Source of the DNA: Salinimonas iocasae
Lineage (GTDB): Bacteria; Pseudomonadota; Gammaproteobacteria; Enterobacterales; Alteromonadaceae
Length of the DNA stretch: 64,000 nt
Direction of reading: 5' to 3'
Assembly: GCF_006228385.1 (NCBI RefSeq)
Contig: NZ_CP039852.1
Coordinates: 620,001 to 684,000 of the forward strand
In this document: piece after piece, positions 56,379 through 64,000 of the stretch
Numbering within the stretch: the first letter of the stretch is position 1
How the letters are laid out: each line of letters begins with the position of its first letter
Made by a program: the position numbers and the translations under genes
Notes under the pieces: generated by a model
Databases searched by the model: none
Told to the model about the DNA's origin: nothing
What the model saw: the letters and a program-made list of their open reading frames with translations, nothing else

Positions 56379-57332
56379 TTAAAAGTACAACCCGACAAAG
56401 GCGCCTCTGTTTCGTTTGGCTACGGCCTGCATAAAGGCAGCGAACTGCTGGGCGTTACCGTTTCTGGGTCGGTTAAAACCGATCCCATGTATTCGCACTT
56501 TAGCGCGCCCGCTCTGGTCGGCATTTTTTCTGGTTATTTGTGATACCACACTGTCCAGATCAGCGGGGCGATAATCGTCACCAAATACATAGAGACTGAC
56601 TTTGCCCTGGGTGTTCCCGTACAAATCCAGCGCCTCGTTAATACCCACTTCCGGGGCACTCGCCCCACCTCTGAAACCGGCAAGACGTGAAATCGCCTTG
56701 TCCCGCATCGACTGACTGTCGCTCAGCCACTTACCGCGCTGCGTCGAATACATGTGGGTGCCGTCCGCCGCCATAATCTGGAAGCCTTTCATCTGTGGGT
56801 GAGATTTAATGATGTCCTTCACCACCTGTGTCACCTTCGTCCAGCTGCTGCCTGATGACATAGACCCGGAATTATCGATAACAAACACCACATAGTCCGC
56901 ATCGGTAGGAATACCACCAACCTCCTCATCAGGCTCCTGGGTGCTGTTTTCCACGTTTAAGCGAGCATTGGCCTGGCGAATTTCCTCACGCAGCGATTTT
57001 GCTTTGTCCTGTAATTGAGCCAGTGTTTGCTGTGCCCTTGGAATAGACGTTTCCAGGTTTTTCTGTTGTTCTGTTACCGATGCTGACTGTGCCTTTGCTG
57101 CAGCCAGCTCCTGCTGCTTATCAGATAACGCCCCTTTTAGTGATTCTACCGATTGCTGGGCTGACAGAACATTTTCAATCAGCACCGACAAATCCGCAGC
57201 GCCTCGTTCGGTATCCTGCTCCCCATTTTTGGCCAGCAAAACCAGCATAATGACCGCCCCGAATGCGCAGGAGATGATATCCAGGAAGGACAGGTTGAAA
57301 ACTTCGATAGGAGGCCGCTTTATTCGTCGCAT
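56379..57332 (-). CDS. VWA-domain protein with ExbD/MotB-like N-terminal helix, subunit 1
   Basis: The 317-residue protein has a short basic N-terminus, one membrane helix beginning FNLSFLDIISCAFGAV (Asp18 at the position of the ExbD/TolR proton-carrying Asp), a coiled coil (about 45-130) and a C-terminal VWA domain. The VWA metal site (MIDAS) DNSGSMSS is near residue 150. The ATG at 57332 has GGAG eight bases upstream and shares the TGATG overlap with the preceding gene; a GTG at 57341 is possible. The VWA domain would be periplasmic. Likely partner of the adjacent proton channel; this is inference. Confidence 0.8.
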   Translation of the reverse strand: MRRIKRPPIEVFNLSFLDIISCAFGAVIMLVLLAKNGEQDTERGAADLSVLIENVLSAQQSVESLKGALSDKQQELAAAKAQSASVTEQQKNLETSIPRAQQTLAQLQDKAKSLREEIRQANARLNVENSTQEPDEEVGGIPTDADYVVFVIDNSGSMSSGSSWTKVTQVVKDIIKSHPQMKGFQIMAADGTHMYSTQRGKWLSDSQSMRDKAISRLAGFRGGASAPEVGINEALDLYGNTQGKVSLYVFGDDYRPADLDSVVSQITRKNADQSGRAKVRIHGIGFNRPRNGNAQQFAAFMQAVAKRNRGAFVGLYF

Positions 57333-58390
57333 CAGGGCCACTCCGGTGCCGGGGACAAGAAGGTTCCGCCATTACTGTTGGTCCAGCTCCAGTATAGAGA
57401 GGGCGCGAATGGGTCCCCTTCAATGGGCAGTAAAATCACATTGACGGTGACGCCACGGGGGCCGCGCTTGACGGTTTCCAGAAATAGCAGCTGCCGACAG
57501 TCTGATGAAATTGATTTTTTGCTGCTGATGAAGTTTTTGCATTTAAGCGGCAGGCCCTCACCAAGTGTTGGTAAGCCATCTGTTATCAGATAAAGATCCG
57601 TAAGATCGGGGTTTGTATTCATCATGGTTGCCAGCCCATCCTGCAGATTCGTCCCGCCATCCGGCACAATCTCGCCAATCTGTTTAGCAATAGCTTTGAG
57701 TGAACCGCTGGCGCCCGCGGTGTTGACCGGCCGCATTCCCAAAACCGAAGCGGTGTCTGAAAAAGCCACCACAGATACTTTTGATTTTTGTGGCAGGCGG
57801 GCCAGCAACCAGTTGGCCACCCGTCGCGTCCTGCGCCATTTTGCGCTGGCAATTTTTTTACTATCCGGTAACGCAAGCTTACTCAATACCTCAATAAGGT
57901 TATCTCCCATCATGGAAGCACTCTTATCAATCAGAATACCGATATGCTTTCCTTCAACCCGCATCCCTGTAATGTAGCTCTGCTCGCCAGTGCCGCTCAT
58001 GGCGATGTTGGCATCCGGGGTTGGGATACTGGCAACAGCAGCTAACTGGTTTTCCAGGTCGGCCACTACCGCTAACTGTGATGAAATATCCTGCAGCAGT
58101 TTGTCCTGTTGCTGGGTGGTTTCATTCTGGTTTTGTTGTGACTCATCCTGTTTGCCAGCTTCCATGGCAATATTTTCGTTTATTTCATCGATGGATTTTT
58201 GCAATTGCTGCTGTTCACGTTGAGCCGCTGCTAATTCAGACTCAAGCTTCTTTTGTTCCGGCGCGGCGGTATCACTGAAGGCGTTAAAATCCACCAGAAT
58301 GAATATCAGAATAACAGCGCCTAACCCGCATGCCATCACATCCAGGAACGACAGGTTAAAGCCATCTTCAGTGCGCCGCTTATGTTTCAT
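57332..58390 (-). CDS. VWA-domain protein with ExbD/MotB-like N-terminal helix, subunit 2
   Basis: This 352-residue paralogue has FNLSFLDVMACGLGAV (Asp17) at the head of its only membrane helix, a long coiled coil rich in Gln and Glu (about 45-120), and a VWA domain with MIDAS DKSASMMGD near residue 155. The C-terminal part contains a CKNF/DCRQLLF cysteine pair that subunit 1 lacks. The stop overlaps the start of subunit 1, and the ATG is six bases after the channel gene, so all three are likely made together in fixed ratio. Confidence 0.8.
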   Translation of the reverse strand: MKHKRRTEDGFNLSFLDVMACGLGAVILIFILVDFNAFSDTAAPEQKKLESELAAAQREQQQLQKSIDEINENIAMEAGKQDESQQNQNETTQQQDKLLQDISSQLAVVADLENQLAAVASIPTPDANIAMSGTGEQSYITGMRVEGKHIGILIDKSASMMGDNLIEVLSKLALPDSKKIASAKWRRTRRVANWLLARLPQKSKVSVVAFSDTASVLGMRPVNTAGASGSLKAIAKQIGEIVPDGGTNLQDGLATMMNTNPDLTDLYLITDGLPTLGEGLPLKCKNFISSKKSISSDCRQLLFLETVKRGPRGVTVNVILLPIEGDPFAPSLYWSWTNSNGGTFLSPAPEWP

Positions 58391-58396
58391 AACTGC

Positions 58397-59188
58397 CTAG
58401 TTGTGTAAGTGAGACAGTAAATGTTTTTCACAGGACTCCTGGGTGCGCAGCACCATTGCATCCTGGCGGGCGTTGAGCAGATGCATAAAAAACATCAGTA
58501 TCAGCGAGATAAAAAGGGCCACTAAGGTTGAGTTAAACGCGACACCCAATGAAGCTGTCATACCCGAGATATCGCCGGCCAGCGCAGCATCAGCCTGAGC
58601 CAGCGCCTGTCCTATTCCGCGAACCGTACCGACAAAGCCGATAGAGGGGATAGCCCAGATGATATAGCGAATCATATTGTTTCCGCTTTCAAGCTGTGCA
58701 GAAAGGTTATCGACAGAGGACTCAATAGCATCAGCCGCGTGTTGCACGTTGCGGGTGTTGCGAAATCGTCGGATACAGTTTATCCACGTAGCCATCGCCG
58801 GATTCTCACTGTATGACGAAGCATTCAGCTCTTTGAGGGCTTCATCCACATTAAGTGGTTGTGATTTGTCGTGCTCTTTTAAAAAATCCCGGGTGTAAAG
58901 TGGCTCCTCATCTACCAGACGCCAAAGTTTAAAGAGCATCAGAAAGATACAAAAGAACATAAGAGACAGACATATCTGCTGCTCCAGGTCTTTAAGAATA
59001 ACCCAAATGGAACTGAGTGAAGACGTTCCCTGTGTGGCCAGTATCGTTTCCGCTGCAGGGCGAACGACGCCTGCGTAAAACAGGTGAACCACTGTAAAGC
59101 TTGCAACCAGCACAATGATGCTGATCACCAGGTTCGGGTTCATAGACGCATTATTTTGTTTAGTCATAGTCACAGCCATGGTATGCAT
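58397..59188 (-). CDS. MotA/TolQ/ExbB-family proton channel
   Basis: The 263-residue membrane protein has four helices (about 18-40, 68-90, 165-185, 208-232). The last two contain IPSIGFVGTVRGIGQAL and LGVAFNSTLVALFISLILMFF, the family's channel-lining pattern with the conserved polar Thr-rich stretch. A large cytoplasmic region lies between helices 2 and 3. It would conduct protons with an ExbD-like partner, here probably the two VWA proteins. It begins directly after the stop of a 35-residue gene (TAAATG); later in-frame ATGs at 59179 and 59167 are possible starts. Confidence 0.85.
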   Translation of the reverse strand: MHTMAVTMTKQNNASMNPNLVISIIVLVASFTVVHLFYAGVVRPAAETILATQGTSSLSSIWVILKDLEQQICLSLMFFCIFLMLFKLWRLVDEEPLYTRDFLKEHDKSQPLNVDEALKELNASSYSENPAMATWINCIRRFRNTRNVQHAADAIESSVDNLSAQLESGNNMIRYIIWAIPSIGFVGTVRGIGQALAQADAALAGDISGMTASLGVAFNSTLVALFISLILMFFMHLLNARQDAMVLRTQESCEKHLLSHLHN

Positions 59189-59296
59189 TTAAATGTTGGT
59201 CGGAAAATCCTGAGGCGCGTCAAGTGAAACAAAGTACGCAGTGGCGGTTCCGGTGATTGCAATTAGAATTGCAGCAATGAGTAGTTTCTTTTTCAT
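59189..59296 (-). CDS. 35-residue single-helix membrane peptide
   Basis: A short frame, easily missed, encodes MKKKLLIAAILIAITGTATA followed by YFVSLDAPQDFPTNI. Three lysines precede one hydrophobic helix (about 5-24) and a short acidic tail. AAGG lies seven bases before the ATG, the stop abuts the ATG of the proton-channel gene, and the gene is nine bases after the stop of the PEGA/FGE-like gene. The spacing argues for a real translated subunit. It could be an uncleaved membrane peptide or a secreted short peptide; function is unknown. Confidence 0.65.
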   Translation of the reverse strand: MKKKLLIAAILIAITGTATAYFVSLDAPQDFPTNI

Positions 59297-59305
59297 GGTT
59301 CTGCC

Positions 59306-61297
59306 TTATTTCAGATATCGGGCAATCCGAAACCCGATATCATCCTGAGCGTCTGATTCTCCGGTACGCATGCTGCCACGCAGGCGCTTCAGTCGCCCGG
59401 TTTTGTAAGATCCGCCTTTCACTACATGCGACGCGCTGGGCGAACTGCCCAGATAATCCTTTTTTGGTGTACCTGTATCGGGAGGTGTAAGGGTATAAAA
59501 ATCGTGTACCCATTCTCTGACGTTACCGTCTAAATCAAACAGGCCACCGCGTTCGGCATCAAAGCTGCCTACCGGCGCCTTGCCTTCAAACCCATCGTCG
59601 TAATCCTTCAAAGTGAATGTTTGTTTGCCTTTTAGTGAGGCATCGGCAAAGTTACCCTGCTTACTGCGAAGCCGGTCCTGACTCCCCCAGACATATTTTG
59701 TGCTAGCCGCACGACGGTGTTTTTTAGCGGCATATTCCCACTCAGCTTCGGTAGGCAGCCGGTATCCTGTGGATGAGGGATCGACGCCACGCAGCTTACC
59801 CTGTTTAATAACATAAAATGGTGTCAGACCTTCCTGTTCACTCAGCCAGTTAGTAAATTTGGCTGCGTCCAGCCAGCTGACATTCGTTACTGGTTTTTGT
59901 GAGCGCTTATTATTGCCTTTAAAGCGAGCGTACTGGGCTTCGGTGATTTCGTGCCTGGACAGCCAAAACGCGCGGGTGAATGTTACCGGATACTGGTGTT
60001 CATTTCGCTGGCGTCCGGCCTCATTCGGTGCAGAACCCATAACAAATGTGTCAGGTTTAAGTGTTTCAAACTCAATGCCGATGGTCTGAGCAAACAGAGG
60101 CTTTCCTTCACGGCGTCGTGCATCAAACTCGGTAAGCAGCTCAGCATTGACCGAAGTGAGTTTGTTGGCCGAGGGCGTTACCGATTTGCTAACGGTGCGA
60201 TAGCCGGGCTTTTTTACTTCAACAGTATGTTCAAGCGTTTGCAGCTGAGTCGTAAAGGGGGTGTTGCCCACTTTTTTTCCATCAATAAATACTTCAGCGG
60301 ATAAATTTGCATTGATAGTCACATCGCCTTTCACCGGAGCAAGGGTAAAGTCTAAAGCAGATTCCTGGCCAGGCTTGAGAGTGATCGATTGTTTTTGGGT
60401 GGCAAAACCCGCCGCACTGTAGCTGACCGTATGCTGTGTATTGGCTTCCACTTTTATCTCGCGTGCTGAGACAGGATTGCCATCCACGGTGAGCAAACCC
60501 TGAGAGGGAGAGGTGCGGACTTTTAATATCGCCTGTTCCGGGATTAATCTGTAATCCCTGCTTACCGCTTTGTTATCAGCCGTAATCGTAATTTCGTCAT
60601 TTACCGGCTCGTAACCCTGTCGGGCGACTGTAACCTGATGATTACCGCCAGGTTGCGGCAGCGATAGGGGCGTCTTACCAATGAGCTCACCGTTTAGTGT
60701 AACGCTGGCCCCGGCTGGCTGAGAGTTTATATTCAGCGACCCTGAAACCGGTGTTAACGCGATGGTTTTTTCAATCTCTTGTGCAATGTCTGCCTCAACA
60801 CTTATTGAAGCACTTTCATAAGCGGGGTGTCTGGCAGAAATTGTGTATGTGCCAGCAGCAACAGGCAGTGACACCTGGCCTGCAGTCGCCTGCGGCTGTT
60901 GGTTAACGAACCACTGAATATCCTTGCGGTTTGTATCTGTTGATACTGATATCGTCGCGGGTAGGGAAGATAGCTCTACGTTAATTGTCGAGGGAGAGGA
61001 ATCATCAATGTTAACGGTTTTGCTGGCAAACTTGGGTGCGCTCACTGTCACGGAGGCTGGCAAACCAAGGACATAGAGTTTGTTTTCCAGCATAAAACCG
61101 GTACCACTTTGTACCTCAAAATACGGGTTTTGCGCAGCACGGTCGGGCGTCACGGTAAAGGTGAAGCCTTTAATCAAAAACAGCCATATCAAATAACTGC
61201 CCAACGCGGCGACCAGTAGGCACACACTTGCCAACACGACTACTCTGTTTTTATTCCTATCGGATTTTATGGATGCATCAATACGACTCACCGCCAT
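59306..61297 (-). CDS. Membrane-anchored PEGA-repeat protein with FGE/SUMF1-like domain
   Basis: The 663-residue protein has a short cytoplasmic N-terminus and one membrane helix (about 19-42). Four PEGA-like beta-sandwich repeats (about 115-390) follow, with PAGASVTLNGELIGKTPLS and SAEVFIDGKKVGNTPF the clearest, and then a C-terminal FGE-sulfatase-like domain (about 405-663): GYRLPTEAEWEYAAK, GLFDLDGNVREWVHD, VKGGSYKTG. The only cysteine in the protein is in the membrane helix, so the copper-binding cysteine pair of true formylglycine-generating enzymes is absent. It probably binds ligand or wall components in the periplasm. AAGGAAGT precedes the ATG. Confidence 0.82.
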   Translation of the reverse strand: MAVSRIDASIKSDRNKNRVVVLASVCLLVAALGSYLIWLFLIKGFTFTVTPDRAAQNPYFEVQSGTGFMLENKLYVLGLPASVTVSAPKFASKTVNIDDSSPSTINVELSSLPATISVSTDTNRKDIQWFVNQQPQATAGQVSLPVAAGTYTISARHPAYESASISVEADIAQEIEKTIALTPVSGSLNINSQPAGASVTLNGELIGKTPLSLPQPGGNHQVTVARQGYEPVNDEITITADNKAVSRDYRLIPEQAILKVRTSPSQGLLTVDGNPVSAREIKVEANTQHTVSYSAAGFATQKQSITLKPGQESALDFTLAPVKGDVTINANLSAEVFIDGKKVGNTPFTTQLQTLEHTVEVKKPGYRTVSKSVTPSANKLTSVNAELLTEFDARRREGKPLFAQTIGIEFETLKPDTFVMGSAPNEAGRQRNEHQYPVTFTRAFWLSRHEITEAQYARFKGNNKRSQKPVTNVSWLDAAKFTNWLSEQEGLTPFYVIKQGKLRGVDPSSTGYRLPTEAEWEYAAKKHRRAASTKYVWGSQDRLRSKQGNFADASLKGKQTFTLKDYDDGFEGKAPVGSFDAERGGLFDLDGNVREWVHDFYTLTPPDTGTPKKDYLGSSPSASHVVKGGSYKTGRLKRLRGSMRTGESDAQDDIGFRIARYLK

Positions 61298-61328
61298 ACT
61301 TCCTTATTATCTGGATATAAACGTGCCA

Positions 61329-62768
61329 TCAGACTTTCTCAGTACAGACCAGGCGAACTGACAGGGGATAGGTGTTTGCACTTACTGTGACCGAAATGAT
61401 TTTCGAGCGATAGCCCTCACGGCTGCCTTCAAACCGGTAGGTACCTGGTTTAAGTGAAATCTGTTTTTCATCGACTTTACCGACCACGCCAACGCCCATT
61501 ACTTTTATATAGGTTTTGCTGTCTGAATATACTGTCACCGGTAACGGTGCATTAGAGCCCGATAACGCTGATTCCAGGTCACTAATTGAGTTTTGTAATG
61601 ACGGACTCAACGCAGAAATCTCAGATGCCTGGCTTATAGCGCGCTCAGCATTGGCGCGGATCCGTTCATCAGCTAAACGTTGGGGACGCGCCAGATATTG
61701 CTCTATGGTCTGACGGGCAGACAGTATTTTTTCAGCGTTTGTTCTGGCAAGCTGAAGAACCTGGCTTTGCGGAAAAGACTGGATGGATTTTTCAGCAAGC
61801 ATACTTACCGTTTTCCATTCATCGGCCTGAGCAAATACCCTAATCTGCGCTTCGACGTCAGCCTGCCCGGCTGCACGCTGTTCCTGGTCAATTCTGGCCT
61901 GTAAAGTCGCTACCTGAGCATTATTCGGTTTCAGTTTTGAGGCCTGGATTAATAGCTCACGGGCCCGATCGTATGCTTTTGATTCAACAGCTTTTATCGC
62001 CTGGGACATTACGGCGCTGAAAGAGGTGTCACCTATCTGTTGCTCAACCTGTGAAAGTGCTTGCTTAGCTTCTGCCTGTTCGGGATCCAGCGCGACAATT
62101 TTCTGCAATGCCTCATACTGCTTTTGCAGATTATTTTCTACCTTGCCCACACGAGCCTGTTCGTACAGGGATTGCACTTCTGCAAAAACATCAATGCGCG
62201 CTTTAAGCGCCAGCGCCGGCGCATCGTCAGGTTTTACGTTTAGCGCAGCAGAAACCGCTGAGCGGGCATCATGAATATTGCCGTTTTTATAGGCAGAACG
62301 CGCTTCTTCCAGTGCAGAAATATACGCCTGTTCATACGCGGTATTAAACTGCGAAAGCGCCTTATCAATATCGTCCAGCGTATCTTCTGTGCGCTGGAAA
62401 TGACTTTGTCCGTAAAGCGCGTAAGCCTTTTGCAAGCGTTCATTTAAGGAACTAACCGTATCAGGCTGCCAGTTACGTTTCGCATCACTGATAGCAGAAA
62501 GCACAGCTTTTGTCTGGCTTAAACGCTGCTGTAACGCGCGCTTTTCATCGTCACTAAGGGTTTTGGCCAGCTGCGCAGCCTCATTATCTGCTCCCCTTTG
62601 CTGCTTCTCATCGGAAGCAGCGCTGTCGGGCTCGCCTGATAACAACGGCACTATCAGGTAAAGCGCCAACGCCAGAAGTGCTGCCAGAGCTATCGCTACA
62701 GTCAGCTTTAGCAGCACCGATTTGTGATGTTTTTTGCCCTGATCGATGTCCCTGTCTATACTGCTCAC
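61329..62768 (-). CDS. Single-pass coiled-coil/TPR-like protein with PEGA-like C-terminus
   Basis: The 479-residue protein has an N-terminal cytoplasmic tail, one membrane helix (about 20-45) and a long helical periplasmic region (about 60-390). The helical region has repeated units such as ARSAYKNGNIHDARSAVSAA and YEALQKIVALDPEQAEAKQA that look TPR-like. The C-terminal 80 residues (YIKVMGVGVVGK, LKPGTYRFEGSREGYRSK) resemble a PEGA fold. Translation starts at GTG (62768) with AGG nine bases upstream. It probably forms a periplasmic arm for the PEGA/FGE-like protein 31 bases downstream. No named family is recognised. Confidence 0.75.
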   Translation of the reverse strand: MSSIDRDIDQGKKHHKSVLLKLTVAIALAALLALALYLIVPLLSGEPDSAASDEKQQRGADNEAAQLAKTLSDDEKRALQQRLSQTKAVLSAISDAKRNWQPDTVSSLNERLQKAYALYGQSHFQRTEDTLDDIDKALSQFNTAYEQAYISALEEARSAYKNGNIHDARSAVSAALNVKPDDAPALALKARIDVFAEVQSLYEQARVGKVENNLQKQYEALQKIVALDPEQAEAKQALSQVEQQIGDTSFSAVMSQAIKAVESKAYDRARELLIQASKLKPNNAQVATLQARIDQEQRAAGQADVEAQIRVFAQADEWKTVSMLAEKSIQSFPQSQVLQLARTNAEKILSARQTIEQYLARPQRLADERIRANAERAISQASEISALSPSLQNSISDLESALSGSNAPLPVTVYSDSKTYIKVMGVGVVGKVDEKQISLKPGTYRFEGSREGYRSKIISVTVSANTYPLSVRLVCTEKV

Positions 62769-62783
62769 GCTAGGTACCTGTGG

Positions 62784-64000
62784 TTATAATTGCTGATCAG
62801 GGGTCGCTTCAAGCTGATAAATTTCGTACAGACGCTGACGAAGCTGTGTATGCTGCTCTGCAGCTGTACCGGTTAACTCAATGCTCTGATCTTTGAACTC
62901 AACCACTTGCGGAGTGACTTTGATATCCAGGTTTTCACCTTTCTCCTCAAGAATATCCCGGACTCCCTGAATTTCCTTATTGGTTTTGACCGCATCAGCC
63001 AGCGAGACCGCTGCAGCCACACCAGCCACAGCAGCGCCGACCTGACCTGCGGTAGACCCTGAGTTTTTACCCAGCAAAACAGCAGCAACCAGTCCGATGC
63101 CCGCTATTGCCTGCGCCTGAGTCCGTTCTTCTTTTTTACGGCGGATATCCGCTGCAATAGGCAGGGTTTCTTTTTGATAAGTACGGTACACATCATGCGT
63201 TTCGGCATAGAACGTTTCGTAGCTATCCTGCAGGGAATCAACAAACTGGTTGTCTTTTGCCTGAATACGCTGAATGCGCTGATACATCGGATCCTGGGCT
63301 GATGGCGCACCTTTTAACTCAAAATGTGCCTGAGAGGCGCCCCAGCTTTTCTCTTTTTCCAGATACGGGCTGAATGCTTCTGGTGAGTACATCGCCGCGT
63401 AACGTAAGTCTGCAATTTGCTCAATCTCACGTTTGTCGCTTTCTGACTTTTTCATCAGCACGTCATAGATATGGGCCGCGATTTGATTAAATATGGGTTC
63501 GTAAGGGTTGCCGCCTTTACGAAATGCATCGCGGTAGAAGCCTTCACTGACCCGGTATTCAAATTCTTCTTCATCCCATACCCGGTTGGCGGCGTCCATA
63601 ATTCGAATACCGATTTCGACGGTTTCAGTATCGGAGTAATTGATTTTACCCAACACATACACGTCGGCACTGGCATTGGCATCAGGGGTAACGTTAATCG
63701 CGCCAAAGGCATTTGTTTCCTGCAGGGCTTTCTTGGTATTGATGGCAAAGCGGTTGGCCTCGAGCCGTCTGACCTGCGGCCAGATATCCTGCTCAACAAC
63801 CTCTTCATCATCAATATTGCCATATTTATCGGTGGGGATACCCGGATCGAAAACAGGAATGGCAACATCTAAGAATATATTCGAAGAATAGTTGTATTTT
63901 CGTTTTGCATTGCCCAACTCACCGCCGGATTGCGGGCCGCCCAGTGTCGGGCCTACGCTGGTCACATTGGTCTGTGTACTCTGGCACCCGGCCAGTGCAA
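62784..64000 (-). CDS. Lipoprotein of the VWA/proton-channel operon (5' end outside window)
   Basis: At least 404 residues are visible and the N-terminus is cut by the window edge. The frame runs to the edge, and the outermost codons read ALAGCQSTQTN, a lipobox with Cys followed by Gln, so this is predicted to be an outer-membrane lipoprotein. The first ~190 residues resemble a domain of envelope lipoproteins (VDVAIPVFDPG-like opening, AINVTPDANASADVYVLGKI). Near residues 285-325 is a glycine/alanine-rich stretch (AIAGIGLVAAVLLG, VGAAVAGVAAAVSLADAV) that could insert in a membrane or pack as a glycine zipper. The stop is 15 bases before the next gene. Function is unknown. Confidence 0.75.
   Translation of the reverse strand, partial: ALAGCQSTQTNVTSVGPTLGGPQSGGELGNAKRKYNYSSNIFLDVAIPVFDPGIPTDKYGNIDDEEVVEQDIWPQVRRLEANRFAINTKKALQETNAFGAINVTPDANASADVYVLGKINYSDTETVEIGIRIMDAANRVWDEEEFEYRVSEGFYRDAFRKGGNPYEPIFNQIAAHIYDVLMKKSESDKREIEQIADLRYAAMYSPEAFSPYLEKEKSWGASQAHFELKGAPSAQDPMYQRIQRIQAKDNQFVDSLQDSYETFYAETHDVYRTYQKETLPIAADIRRKKEERTQAQAIAGIGLVAAVLLGKNSGSTAGQVGAAVAGVAAAVSLADAVKTNKEIQGVRDILEEKGENLDIKVTPQVVEFKDQSIELTGTAAEQHTQLRQRLYEIYQLEATPDQQL

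Noticed and set aside
56379..59188. Zorya-type phage defence (MotA/MotB-like ZorA-ZorB)
   Set aside because: The channel plus ExbD-like helix fits in outline, but the required ZorC/ZorD or ZorE effectors are absent and the neighbours are VWA, PEGA and lipoprotein genes. The partner lacks a peptidoglycan-binding OmpA-like domain.
59306..61297. Formylglycine-generating enzyme activity
   Set aside because: Apart from one cysteine in the membrane helix the protein has none, and no sulfatase gene is nearby.

Overview
The window reads as chromosome from a marine gammaproteobacterium of the Alteromonadaceae (Alteromonas, Salinimonas or a close relative). This rests on the gene set: divergent argR/mdh, FabV enoyl reductase, FklB, a complete Na+-NQR locus with apbE and nqrM, PEP-carboxylase, a secreted subtilase, a cellulose operon and a PEP-CTERM protein. 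No tRNA, rRNA, insertion sequence, prophage or CRISPR array was seen, and genes are densely packed on both strands. The species assignment is inference.

Layout. 0-8.5 kb holds central metabolism and housekeeping: a DJ-1/PfpI protein, argR, mdh, a zinc alcohol dehydrogenase, ppc, fklB and fabV. 8.5-16.1 kb is the sodium-pumping quinone reductase: a structured leader, nqrABCDEF, then apbE (attaches FMN to NqrB and NqrC) and nqrM (maturation). 16.2-23.9 kb carries a GAF protein, dinB behind a textbook LexA box, a DUF1653 protein, two metallo-beta-lactamase-fold proteins, an amidohydrolase overlapping a PLP dehydratase, and a PH-domain protein. 23.9-30.1 kb has a secreted S8 protease, an S9 dipeptidyl-peptidase-like enzyme, an NAD(P)-binding protein, trmN6 and ygjV.

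30.2-38.6 kb is a tightly coupled cellulose operon: an unknown two-helix membrane protein, bcsA, bcsB, a lipoprotein-type bcsZ and a short bcsC. A convergent gene encodes a PEP-CTERM surface protein. 39.7-56.3 kb is mixed: a lone ExbD, a CLCA_X-type gene broken by an in-frame TAG, a flavodoxin, a PhoD-like phosphatase, an esterase-like lipoprotein, msrA, a DCC protein, an SDR, an NSS transporter, a YggN-like protein, two tandem YihG-like acyltransferases coupled to a YbdG-type channel, and the frmA-fghA formaldehyde pair.

56.4-64.0 kb, minus strand, running off the right edge, is the most unusual part. In transcription order it encodes a lipoprotein, a single-pass coiled-coil protein, a PEGA-repeat protein with a cysteine-free FGE/SUMF1-like domain, a 35-residue membrane peptide, a MotA/TolQ/ExbB-type proton channel, and two von Willebrand A proteins. 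Both VWA proteins begin with an ExbD/MotB-like helix that carries the aspartate expected of a proton-driven stator partner. The inferred picture is a proton-powered envelope machine in which the ExbD partner has been replaced by a pair of VWA adhesion or sensing proteins. I do not recognise it as a described system.
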